Origin: B46-G9 sp964548365 | GTDB taxonomy: Bacteria > Desulfobacterota > DSM-4660 > Desulfatiglandales > Desulfatiglandaceae | Assembly: GCA_964548365.1 (NCBI GenBank) | Contig: CAZJRD010000004.1 | Coordinates: 1 to 64,000, forward strand | DNA: 64,000 nucleotides | Reading direction: 5' to 3' | Shown: positions 36,011-44,072 of the stretch, in pieces | How positions within the stretch are numbered: the stretch's first letter is position 1 | How the letters are laid out: every line of letters starts with the position of its first letter | The notes under the pieces: model-generated | The model's input: the letters and a program-made list of their open reading frames with translations, nothing else | Database searches by the model: none | Told to the model about the DNA's origin: nothing | Made by a program: the position numbers and the translations under genes

Positions 36011-36118
36011 TAGTAAGGTTAATCTTGACATGTTGAGTTAAGAATGATATTTGCTGCTAGGAAAAGAATGGTCTAATATTTAACACAACAAAATCTTGTG
36101 TCAAGTCATTTTTATTCA
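36011..36118. promoter_or_regulatory. Divergent promoter/operator region, copy A
   Basis: A plus-strand promoter TTGACA (36025-36030), 17 bases, TATTTG (36048-36053) faces the FAD oxidase gene. A minus-strand promoter TTGACA (36104-36099), 16 bases, TAAATA (36082-36077) faces the acyl-CoA ligase. Between them lies the block AAGAATGGTCTAATATTTAAC (within 36064-36084), which covers the minus -10 box. The whole arrangement recurs at 49289-49396, between another divergent gene pair, with the boxes and the block conserved. A shared operator for the GntR regulator at 49629 is the simplest reading (inference). Confidence 0.7.
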
Positions 36119-36313
36119 ATACATCAACTCATTACTGTCCAAAATAGCGTCTCCGTAGAAAAGTACTGACGTTCTATCAGTATGTTAACATCTCGAAGCC
36201 GCTGATTTGTGATGCAGGTTATCAAAAGAGATCCTGCGAGCAGGGAACCGGCATATTCCCTCTGTTTTGCCTCAAAGCCCGATTTTGGACAGGGATGATC
36301 TAAGGGGGAAGAT
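36119..36313. other. Leader upstream of the FAD oxidase gene
   Basis: About 195 non-coding bases. A small hairpin AGGGAA/TTCCCT with CTGTTTT after it lies near 36240-36265 and could act as a weak attenuator. AGGGGGAAG just before 36314 is the ribosome binding site. Confidence 0.3.
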
Positions 36314-37795
36314 GTGAACAGTAAGAAACAGATACTGATGGAAATAATCGGTAAGGAAAACGTTTTCGATGACCCGGAGACATTGGAGGCTTATTCCCGG
36401 GATTATAGTTTTGCTTTACCGATGAAGCCCTGGATTGTGGTCTATCCTGAAAATGTGGGTGCGGTGCAGAAAATTGTTCAATGGGCCAATCGTACCCAGA
36501 CACCGCTCGTCCCCGTAAGTTCCGGTCCACCGCATTTTTATGGAGATACTGTACCCAGTGTGGCCAGCGCGGTTGTGGTAAACCTCAGCAAGATGAACCG
36601 GATCCTCCGCATTGACCGTCGCAACCGCATGGCGCTGATCGAGCCCGGGGTGGCCTACGGTCAGCTTCAGCCGGAATTGGCCAAGGAGGGCCTGAAACTC
36701 AACACTCCTTTATTACCGCGAGCCAACAAGTCGGTCGTTGCGAGCCTGCTGGAAAGGCAACCTCCCCTAGTCCCCCGCTACCAATGGGCGTTTCTTGATC
36801 CTCTGCGGTGCCTGGAGCTGGTGTGGGGGGATGGGCAGGTGTTTACAACCGGTGAAGCAGAGCGCCCGGGTTCGTTGGAAGAAGAATGGGCTAAGAAGCT
36901 GGCACAGGTGGCGGCGCCGGGTCCGCACCAGACGGATTTTTACAAACTCGTTTCCGCAGCCCAGGGAAGTATGGGTATCGTGACCTGGGCCTCGGTAAAA
37001 TGCCAGATGCTCCCGGAGATCCACAAGCTCTTCTTGATCCCGTCCGAAAGACCCGAGAACATCATTGATTTTACCTACCAACTCCTGAGATTTCGATTCG
37101 GTGATGAACTTTTGCTGTTAAACCGTTCCAATCTGGCATCCATCCTGGAAGCGGATACCGATCAAATCAGTGTTTTGACGGAAAAGTTGCCCCCATGGAT
37201 CCTTGTGGTAGGTGTGGCCGGACTCAGTATTTTGCCCGAGGAAAGGGTCGCGTTTCAGGAAAAGGACATCACGGAAATGGCCCATCAGAATGGACTGCAG
37301 CTTTTGCAAGGGATTCCCGGCGCAAAAGCGGATGAAGTATTGCACGCGATCCTCAACCCGTCAAGGGATCCTTTCTGGAAGCTGAAATTCCAAGGAAACA
37401 TGCAGGATATCTTCTTTTTAACCACCCTTGATAAGACGCCGGGATTTGTAAGAATCATGCGCGCAATCGCAGAAGCACATGGATACCCGGTCTCGGAAAT
37501 CGGGGTTTACATCCAGCCGGTGCACCAGGGCGCCGGCTGCCACTGCGAGTTCAACCTGCCCTTCAACCACAATGACCCGGCCGAGACATCCCGGATTCGG
37601 GGACTGTTCACCCGGGCCAGTGAAGAGCTGTTGAAGGAAGGAGCATTCTTTTCCCGGCCCTACGGTATCTGGGCCGACATGGCCTTTAAGCGGGACATTC
37701 AGACGACAACGGTGTTAAAAAAGATAAAAGGCATATTCGATCCCAACCATGTGATGAATCCGGGCAAGCTTTGTTTTCATCCCCCTTCGCCATGA
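36314..37795 (+). CDS. FAD-binding oxidoreductase, VAO/GlcD-type (first of trio)
   Basis: The 493-residue protein has an N-terminal FAD-binding (PCMH-type) domain (about 38-220; VVYPENVGAVQKIVQWANR, VVNLSKMNRILRID, ALIEPGV) and a C-terminal VAO-type substrate domain ending in IFDPNHVMNPGKLCF. The family oxidises alpha-hydroxy acids or para-substituted phenols. GTG at 36314 is the start, a few bases after AGGGGGAAG; the ATG two bases earlier is out of frame. It has no signal peptide. It is followed by an FeS CCG-domain protein and a second FAD enzyme, so electrons probably pass from the flavins to the FeS subunit. Confidence 0.8.
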   Translation: MNSKKQILMEIIGKENVFDDPETLEAYSRDYSFALPMKPWIVVYPENVGAVQKIVQWANRTQTPLVPVSSGPPHFYGDTVPSVASAVVVNLSKMNRILRIDRRNRMALIEPGVAYGQLQPELAKEGLKLNTPLLPRANKSVVASLLERQPPLVPRYQWAFLDPLRCLELVWGDGQVFTTGEAERPGSLEEEWAKKLAQVAAPGPHQTDFYKLVSAAQGSMGIVTWASVKCQMLPEIHKLFLIPSERPENIIDFTYQLLRFRFGDELLLLNRSNLASILEADTDQISVLTEKLPPWILVVGVAGLSILPEERVAFQEKDITEMAHQNGLQLLQGIPGAKADEVLHAILNPSRDPFWKLKFQGNMQDIFFLTTLDKTPGFVRIMRAIAEAHGYPVSEIGVYIQPVHQGAGCHCEFNLPFNHNDPAETSRIRGLFTRASEELLKEGAFFSRPYGIWADMAFKRDIQTTTVLKKIKGIFDPNHVMNPGKLCFHPPSP

Positions 37796-37854
37796 TACCT
37801 TGTCCGCCGCAAGAGGACTGCAGGGAGTTTGATTAAATCGGAGGAAAAATAACA

Positions 37855-39126
37855 ATGGCATTGGAAGACTACCAGGCTGAGATGGAAAGGTGCAGTCAGT
37901 GTTCGTATTGTACCTGGATCCCGCTCGACCGGATTAAAAGCTGGCGATTTGCCAAAGGCTGCCCCAGTGTAGCTTATAACCATTTTCAGAGTTATTCCGC
38001 CCGGGGCCGCTATGCGGTAGCGTTATCCCTTTTGCAGGGCAAGAGCGAGTATACAGACAAGGTTCTGGATATTGTTTACAAATGTCACACCTGTGGTTCG
38101 TGTGATGTGTCCTGCAAGATCTGCCGGTACAACCTGGAACCGTTGGCAGCAATTCTTGAATTGCGAGCCAAGCTCGTCGAGGATAGCCAATCACTGCCTG
38201 AGCATAGGGTGCTCATCGATCATCTGCACAAAGAGCAAAACATGATGCTGAAGCCCAAAACTGCACGGGGCCGATGGGCCGAGGGATTGAATATAAAGGA
38301 TCTTGCAACGGAAACGGCGGAGGTTGTCTTTCATGCTGGTTGCCGCCTCAGTTATGACGCGCAGCTTCAGAAGACGGCCCGTACGGCGGTAGCTCTGCTC
38401 AGAGATGCCGGGGTCGACGTAGGCATTCTGGGGGACAAAGAGACCTGCTGCGGATCGCGTGCTTATACGATGGGCTATCGAAAAGAATTAACCAACTCTG
38501 CAGCAAGGCTGATGAAAGCATGGACCAGAGCCGGTGTGACGACAGTCGTCACCTCCTGTGCTGATTGCTATCATGCATTCAAGCGCCGCTACCCGGAGGT
38601 CGGCGCTACTGTTGAGGTCTTGCACACTGTGGAATTTATCGACCGTCTCATCAAACAAGACAAAATCAAGTTTACAAGAGCCGTCCCTCTGACTGTTACC
38701 TATCATGACCCCTGTCATTTAGGAAGGCAGGGGGAACCCTACGTACCCTGGAAAGGCATTGAGAAAAAAATCAGGAAACAAATCATCGTCTACGAGCCGC
38801 GAAGGCCCAGATACAACGGGGCCTGGGGTGTCTATGATCCGCCGCGCGACGTGCTCAGAAGTATCCCGGGTGTAAAGCTGGTGGAAATGGAACGAATCAG
38901 GGAGTACGCTTGGTGCTGCGGTGCCGGTGCCGGTGTGAGGGAAGCCTATCCCGATTTCAGCCGCTGGACGGCGACCGAGAGGATCGAGGAGGCCAGCCAC
39001 GCCGGAGCTGAGGCCATCGTCAGCGCCTGCCCGTGGTGTGAACGGAACTTTATTGATGCCGCAGCCACCCAAGGCGATGGGCTTAAGGTGTTTGATGTTG
39101 TCGATCTGGTGAGCCAGGCAATTTAA
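37855..39126 (+). CDS. FeS electron-transfer protein with two CCG (HdrD/GlcF-like) domains
   Basis: The 423-residue protein starts with ferredoxin-like cysteines (C13, C16, C19, a later Cys in KGCP, and the run CHTCGSCDVSCKIC around 77-90), followed by two cysteine-rich CCG repeats: one with CRLSYD, ETCCGSRAY and CADCYHAF, the second with CHLGRQGE, WCCGAGAGVRE and CPWCERNF. This is the GlcF/HdrD/LldE design, which collects electrons from flavoprotein dehydrogenases. It has no membrane helix. GGAGG lies about 10 bases before the ATG. The position between two FAD oxidases suggests one three-subunit complex. Confidence 0.87.
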   Translation: MALEDYQAEMERCSQCSYCTWIPLDRIKSWRFAKGCPSVAYNHFQSYSARGRYAVALSLLQGKSEYTDKVLDIVYKCHTCGSCDVSCKICRYNLEPLAAILELRAKLVEDSQSLPEHRVLIDHLHKEQNMMLKPKTARGRWAEGLNIKDLATETAEVVFHAGCRLSYDAQLQKTARTAVALLRDAGVDVGILGDKETCCGSRAYTMGYRKELTNSAARLMKAWTRAGVTTVVTSCADCYHAFKRRYPEVGATVEVLHTVEFIDRLIKQDKIKFTRAVPLTVTYHDPCHLGRQGEPYVPWKGIEKKIRKQIIVYEPRRPRYNGAWGVYDPPRDVLRSIPGVKLVEMERIREYAWCCGAGAGVREAYPDFSRWTATERIEEASHAGAEAIVSACPWCERNFIDAAATQGDGLKVFDVVDLVSQAI

Positions 39127-39173
39127 GCACTTGAATCTTTAGCACAAAATCAAGATACAAGGGAGATTCGTAC

Positions 39174-40835
39174 ATGGCCTTATTGAGAGATATATACCAG
39201 GCACTTGAAGATACTGTTGGGGAGCGGAACATCTCTGAAGATCCGGCCGTATTGGATTCCTACAGCTACCCTTTAACCCAGACCGCCATTCACATGGGTC
39301 CTTTTTACGATGTCTACACCCCCAGGGGTGAAGCCGTATTGATGCCAGGTACTCCACAGGAGGTTCAGGCCATCGTCCGAATATGCAATCGCTACAATTT
39401 AAAATTAAAAGCTTCCAGCACATTCTGGTCGGCCATGGGATATCCGTCAGGTGAAAACACCATCCAGCTGGATATGCGACGGATGGATAGAATCCTGGAG
39501 ATCGATGAAAAAAACTTATTTGCCGTCATCGAACCGGGCGTCATTGGGACCACCCTTCAGGCCGAAACGATGAAACTGGGACTGAATACCCATATCATCG
39601 GGGCCGGGTCAAGTTGTTCGCCTCTTGCGAGTGCTACCTCTTACAATGGGGCCGGGCCGGACTGCATGTTTATGGGTTTCGGCGATGAGAACCTGCTTGG
39701 CCTGGAGTGGGTCATGCCCGATGGGGAAATCCTCCGAACCGGATCTTTGGGTTCCGGACTGGGTTGGTTTTGCGGTGAAGGGCCCGGACCGGGCGTAAGG
39801 GGCATTATCCGTGGCGTTGTCGGGGCCAAAGGGGCCATGGGCGTGTTCACAAAGTGCGCCATCAAACTCTATCCGTGGCCCGGACCTCCCGAACTTCCGG
39901 TTGAAGGAACCGCGCCGGCCTACAAAGCCGTGCTGCCGGACAACTTTAAGGCTTACACCCTTGCGTTTCCGACCTGGAAGGCCTGGGCGGATTGCTGCTA
40001 TCAGATTTGGGATGCCGGCATCGGCTATATCGCCCACCGGCAATTCAGTTTATTCGGCCGCGAACTGAAGGCCGCCATGATCAAAATTTTGACCGACCCC
40101 ACCAAGACCCTGTACGACCTTGAAGAGCTGGTGCAAGACCCCGAAATAAAAAAGCTGAACGAGGAAATGAAGCGCGACTTTCAGATCGTGCTGGCTGGGA
40201 TGACGCCCCGGGATATCGAATGGCAGGACAAGGCCCTGGACCACATTTTGGCTGAGACCGGCGGGTGGAAGGTTGCGGGCATGAATAGGCCCGAAATTCA
40301 GCAATGGGCTCTGCTCTACTTGATTCGGTTGGGGCACAAGAATTTAAATCTGGTATACGGCGGCGGCTATGATGGCTGTTTCGGTATGGTGGGTCCGCCG
40401 GACCTCGGGACGACACATGCTGAAGAAGTAACGAAGTTCAAATGCGAATGGGAAAACAAAGGCGCGATCGTTGATGCTGGCGGCGACTGCATGATCGGCG
40501 GAATCGGCGGTATGGGTGGAGGCGGTGGCACAATGTGGGAAAACTTCACTCACTTTGATCCGCATGACAAAGAATCCACCGAAGGAACGTTCGATTTCTT
40601 TGAAGCCTGCTCCCGATTCGCCCGGGAAAAAGGCATTCCTCCCGGCATGGAGCGCTGGAATGCTCCGTCGAGAGGTGCTGACGGCAGAGAAACCCCCACA
40701 GAAAAGCGCGAGCACATGCTTTCAGCGACACCCCAGCCCGCGGTGTTTTATTACCAGCGCAAAATCAAGGAGGCTATTGACCCCAATAATCTAGGCGATG
40801 CCTATTACCTGACCCTGAAAGAACCAAAAAAATAG
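39174..40835 (+). CDS. FAD-binding oxidoreductase, VAO/GlcD-type (third of trio)
   Basis: The 553-residue flavoprotein has the FAD domain (about 50-235; VLMPGTPQEVQAIVRICNRY, IQLDMRRMDRILEID, AVIEPGVIG, GAGSSCSPLASATSYNGAG) and a long VAO-type C-terminal domain ending IDPNNLGDAYYLTL. A glycine-rich stretch (DCMIGGIGGMGGGGGT, about 440-456) lies in the substrate domain. It is 60 residues longer than the first FAD protein of the trio and only distantly similar to it, as with GlcD versus GlcE. GGGA lies upstream of the ATG. No signal peptide. Likely last gene of the plus-strand operon. Confidence 0.82.
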   Translation: MALLRDIYQALEDTVGERNISEDPAVLDSYSYPLTQTAIHMGPFYDVYTPRGEAVLMPGTPQEVQAIVRICNRYNLKLKASSTFWSAMGYPSGENTIQLDMRRMDRILEIDEKNLFAVIEPGVIGTTLQAETMKLGLNTHIIGAGSSCSPLASATSYNGAGPDCMFMGFGDENLLGLEWVMPDGEILRTGSLGSGLGWFCGEGPGPGVRGIIRGVVGAKGAMGVFTKCAIKLYPWPGPPELPVEGTAPAYKAVLPDNFKAYTLAFPTWKAWADCCYQIWDAGIGYIAHRQFSLFGRELKAAMIKILTDPTKTLYDLEELVQDPEIKKLNEEMKRDFQIVLAGMTPRDIEWQDKALDHILAETGGWKVAGMNRPEIQQWALLYLIRLGHKNLNLVYGGGYDGCFGMVGPPDLGTTHAEEVTKFKCEWENKGAIVDAGGDCMIGGIGGMGGGGGTMWENFTHFDPHDKESTEGTFDFFEACSRFAREKGIPPGMERWNAPSRGADGRETPTEKREHMLSATPQPAVFYYQRKIKEAIDPNNLGDAYYLTLKEPKK

Positions 40836-40901
40836 AATTCGATGGGATCTCCAAGTCCCTGGCAAGAAGAAGCGTGTTTTTTGATATTGTTTTTCCTTTC
40901 T

Positions 40902-41744
40902 TCAAGGCATGATTCCCCCTCTTCTCAGCGACCCCATGATTGATGCTCCAACGACATCAACAACGGCAGTCCCGCCGTCAATAACGAGAGTTGCCCCGGT
41001 CATAAAGGACGAATCATCGCTCGCGAGGAATGTACAAATTCCCCCAATCTCCTTTGGTTCCCCAAACCGCTTAAGAGGCAATTCCGCGGATATCAGGGCA
41101 AAATAGGCATCAGTGTCCATACCGAGCATTTTCCCAAACTGACCGAACTCCTTCTCCGTCATATCCGTCTTGATACCACCCGGGCAGACTGCATTGCACC
41201 GAATCTTGTGTGGCCCGCAATCGAGAGCAGCCTGCTGGGTAAGCATGATGAGGCCTGCTTTCGAGGCACAGTACGCCGGCATACCAGGCAGACAGCGGAG
41301 TCCACCAACCGAAGCGATGTTTATAATGGAACCACCGCCTGCTTTCATCATATGGGGTATTGCAGCCTGCATAAGCATAAAAGGACCGGTAAGGTTTATG
41401 CCGATGACTTGGCGCCAGACCGCGCGGTCCATGTCAGCGACAGGCCCTTGCGCGCTTATGGCGGCATTATTGACGAGTACATCCAATTTGCCGCCAAATT
41501 TTACTGTCGTCTCCACCATACGCGCCACATCCTCGTCCTTAGAGACATCCCCGGGACACGTGGTTACGCTCTCCTGAGGGAAAGATTTTGCGACCTTGTC
41601 GAGCATCTCCTTGCGACGGCCTGTAATACAGACCTTTGCCCCCTCGTCAACAAAGCGCTCGGCTATCGCAGTTCCTATGCCGCTACCCCCTCCGGTGATG
41701 AGGGCTATCTTTCCTTGCAATTTTTTCTGTTTTCCTCCTTCCAT
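40902..41744 (-). CDS. Short-chain dehydrogenase/reductase (SDR), paralog
   Basis: The 280-residue SDR has TGGGSGIG (17-24), LVNNAAIS, the catalytic Ser in INIASVGG and YxxxK in AYCASKAGL. It aligns over its length with the SDR at 29536, including the shared segment GGLRCLPGMPAYCASK and the matching VVDVVGA C-terminal extension, so the two are recent paralogs, perhaps for two steps or two stereoisomers of one pathway. AAGGAGGAG lies just before the ATG. It converges on the FAD/FeS operon, and upstream of it lies repeat copy 2. Confidence 0.88.
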   Translation of the reverse strand: MEGGKQKKLQGKIALITGGGSGIGTAIAERFVDEGAKVCITGRRKEMLDKVAKSFPQESVTTCPGDVSKDEDVARMVETTVKFGGKLDVLVNNAAISAQGPVADMDRAVWRQVIGINLTGPFMLMQAAIPHMMKAGGGSIINIASVGGLRCLPGMPAYCASKAGLIMLTQQAALDCGPHKIRCNAVCPGGIKTDMTEKEFGQFGKMLGMDTDAYFALISAELPLKRFGEPKEIGGICTFLASDDSSFMTGATLVIDGGTAVVDVVGASIMGSLRRGGIMP

Positions 41745-41762
41745 TTTCTCCTCCTTGAATTC

Positions 41763-41944
41763 TAACCCGAGTTTCTCACCGATCTTCGTCGCGAGACGGT
41801 GGAGATTCCCGTGAATACAAGGTGCGGGAAGGAAAATGGCCGCAGGCGTACTTGCAGTACGTCAAGGCCATTCTTCAAGCGCAATACAATAGGCATGGGG
41901 CTATCCGCCGTCAGAGTAGATTATTGATGAGAAATCAGGGCTAA
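41763..41944 (+). repeat. Dispersed inverted-repeat element, copy 2
   Basis: Ends TAACCCGAGTTTCTCACCGA and ATTGATGAGAAATCAGGGCTAA form imperfect terminal inverted repeats. The central hairpin AATGGCC...GGCCATT around GTACT/AGTAC is intact. Relative to copies 1 and 3 it lacks about 28 bases that hold two small hairpins (GCAAG/CTTGC and TCCCG/CGGGA). It lies upstream of the SDR gene and separates the FAD/FeS module from the cupin/acyl-CoA dehydrogenase module. Confidence 0.85.
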
Positions 41945-42228
41945 ACACGTTGAACAGAACCTCTTCGCGCAAAAAAGACTAATCTTTCCAGTTATTTTCA
42001 CTTTCGGGGTAAATCCCGCCCTAAGCCATCCTAAAAATAAGGTAGCTTCAAATTGAAGTAAAACGCCTCCTCGTGGGCTGTGCATTCATAGGAAATGCCA
42101 AGCCACACATGACACCCTATTTCATAAAGTATGAGCAGTATACTCAGAAAACAGTCTTTTCCTTAACTGCCAAGTTGAAAGTTCATGAACAATGCATTCC
42201 ATCGCGACAAGAAACATTGCCCTTATTT
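41945..42228. other. Intergenic region downstream of the cupin gene
   Basis: About 284 bases with no supported gene. A plus-strand open frame runs through here into the cupin and acyl-CoA dehydrogenase genes but is antisense to both and has no ribosome binding site. The promoter of the SDR gene at 40902-41744 is expected here or in the repeat, but I could not pick a clear one. Confidence 0.35.
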
Positions 42229-42681
42229 TTATTCTTTTCCTCCGCCAGGGGCGGCTTCCGCAAGAGTGCCCGCTCCCAGTATGATGGTCATCTGAATGTG
42301 TGGTCTCCTAAAGCTTTTCCAGGTCAACGGGCCGTGCTTTACACCTTTTGGTATAAAAATGGACGAAGTTTTATTGATGACAAGCGTTTCTCCCCCAACC
42401 ACATATTCAATCTCCGCACCGAGATCCTCAGGGTTGTGGGGATCAGAGCCGATGTGCAGGACGATTTCATCGTGGTCATGATAATGCTCAAAGATATGGG
42501 GGTTGGGATCGGGCATTTCCCAGATCCATCCAAATTCCAAATAATCGTTGGACACCGGCACAAGACTCCTGGCCATATACGTCAATGTGGGATATGTTCT
42601 TCCTTTTACCAAATCAATGCCCGGAACACTAACCTCCCGAAGCGGTTCCGTCACAAAATAACTTTTTTCGAATTTAGACAT
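42229..42681 (-). CDS. Cupin-domain protein
   Basis: The 150-residue protein has a single cupin barrel with the metal-binding set H66, H68, E72 (EHYHDHDEIVLHIG) and H116 in the second motif (IFIPKGVKHGPL). Metal-binding single-domain cupins act as dioxygenases, isomerases, decarboxylases or sensors; in this anaerobic setting an isomerase, decarboxylase or binding role is more likely than an oxygenase (inference). The ATG at 42681 follows AAGGAGG. It lies 24 bases downstream of the acyl-CoA dehydrogenase and is probably co-transcribed with it. Confidence 0.78.
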   Translation of the reverse strand: MSKFEKSYFVTEPLREVSVPGIDLVKGRTYPTLTYMARSLVPVSNDYLEFGWIWEMPDPNPHIFEHYHDHDEIVLHIGSDPHNPEDLGAEIEYVVGGETLVINKTSSIFIPKGVKHGPLTWKSFRRPHIQMTIILGAGTLAEAAPGGGKE

Positions 42682-42705
42682 TTTGGCCTCCTTGATCAAT
42701 ATTGA

Positions 42706-43944
42706 TTAAAGATTACAATCGTAGTAGCCACGGCAGACGTCGAATCTCCCCACTTGTGCTCCGCCTTCCCAGAGCTGTACGATTTTACAGTCACGCCAGT
42801 ATTTCTCGACGTTGTAATCCCTGACATAGCCATATGCCCCCATGAGTTCCATCGCTTTGTTCGTGACCATCACTGCCACATCTGCTGCATGGCACTTCGC
42901 TATGCTGGCCCTGGAAAGGATGGCATTCGATGTGGGAGGGCCATATTTATCAGGATGATCTATCATATAGGCCGTCATCAGATAATAAGTCCTGGCGGTC
43001 TCTATCCCTATGGCCATATCCGCCAACATCCCCGCTGCTATGGAATGGTCCCTGACGGGCTTATCCGCGACAACCCTTTCACCGCTATATTTCAACACTA
43101 TTTCAAAGGCCGCCTGGGCATTTCCCAATACAGAAGCTCCTGTTAGGACTCGTGCCACCATCACATTGAAGTGAAACAACTCTGCATCCTGCCCGGGGCC
43201 AGCCGCCCGGAACTCCTTGGGAACCCTTACATCCTCAAGATACATGGCAGAATTTACGTCCGCCTCCATGCCTGCCTTCTTCTCCCACTTGCCGAAGGAA
43301 AGCCCCTTGGCCGTGGCCGGGACGTAAATCAAGGCCATGCCCTCCTCCCCCAGGTTGGGATCGGTGGTACAAAGCACGCAATAGAGGTCTGCCACACCAC
43401 TGTTGGATGTCCACATTTTCTGCCCATTGATGACCCACTCGTCCCCATCAAGCTTGGCAATGGTCCTGATCTTTTTCCCGTGCATGGAAGGATTTTCAAT
43501 GTCGCAACCTCCGCCCCCATGGGATCCGCCGGGCTCGGTCATGGCGAAACAGCCCAGCTTCAGTTCTTCACCACAAAACATCGGCCCAAACTCGTCCAAC
43601 ACCGCCTTGTTGCCGGCCAGGAGAGCCGGCATCCATGCCCAGGTCCCGACATTTGCTGCGGTGCAAATGCCGCTGTCTCCACGCGAGATCTCCTCGTGCA
43701 TCACGGCAGCGGAGACCAGAGATGAGGACTCAAGCCCACCGTACTCTTTCGGAAAAGCGCCCTTTTGGATGCCCAAACCGGTTAACCCCTGCAAAATCTT
43801 CTTGATCAAGAGGTGCTCTTTGTCATCGTCAATCTGATGTCTCACCGGCATGATCTCCTTTTCTACAAAGCCGTGCAACATTTTCGCCACCTCAACATCC
43901 TCTTCCTTCAAAACAACACCGACATAATCTTTCCAATAATCCAT
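42706..43944 (-). CDS. Acyl-CoA dehydrogenase
   Basis: The 412-residue flavoprotein has the full acyl-CoA dehydrogenase layout: an N-terminal helical domain, the FAD/substrate beta domain with FAMTEPGGSHGGGGCD and WVINGQKMWTSN, and a C-terminal domain with RDYNVEKYWRDCK and the catalytic-base glutamate region QLWEGGAQVGR. It would oxidise an acyl-CoA to the 2-enoyl-CoA, passing electrons to ETF. GAAAGGAGAAAGG precedes the ATG. An insert rich in glycine (SHGGGGCDIENPS) in the FAD domain is unusual. It lies upstream of the cupin gene and downstream of transporter 3. Confidence 0.9.
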   Translation of the reverse strand: MDYWKDYVGVVLKEEDVEVAKMLHGFVEKEIMPVRHQIDDDKEHLLIKKILQGLTGLGIQKGAFPKEYGGLESSSLVSAAVMHEEISRGDSGICTAANVGTWAWMPALLAGNKAVLDEFGPMFCGEELKLGCFAMTEPGGSHGGGGCDIENPSMHGKKIRTIAKLDGDEWVINGQKMWTSNSGVADLYCVLCTTDPNLGEEGMALIYVPATAKGLSFGKWEKKAGMEADVNSAMYLEDVRVPKEFRAAGPGQDAELFHFNVMVARVLTGASVLGNAQAAFEIVLKYSGERVVADKPVRDHSIAAGMLADMAIGIETARTYYLMTAYMIDHPDKYGPPTSNAILSRASIAKCHAADVAVMVTNKAMELMGAYGYVRDYNVEKYWRDCKIVQLWEGGAQVGRFDVCRGYYDCNL

Positions 43945-44072
43945 TGCCTTTCTCCTTTCTTTTCAAGTTTTTTCATTACTTCATCGGGTCTCCCACAATT
44001 CAGGAGTCTGAGCTTCCCTGAACCATTAAGTCACAATTGCGTGTTGACGACAGCATCACAGACCGGCTGTTA

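Noticed and set aside
42073..42705. 210-codon plus-strand open frame
   Set aside because: Antisense to the cupin gene, whose metal-binding motifs and ribosome binding site are clear.
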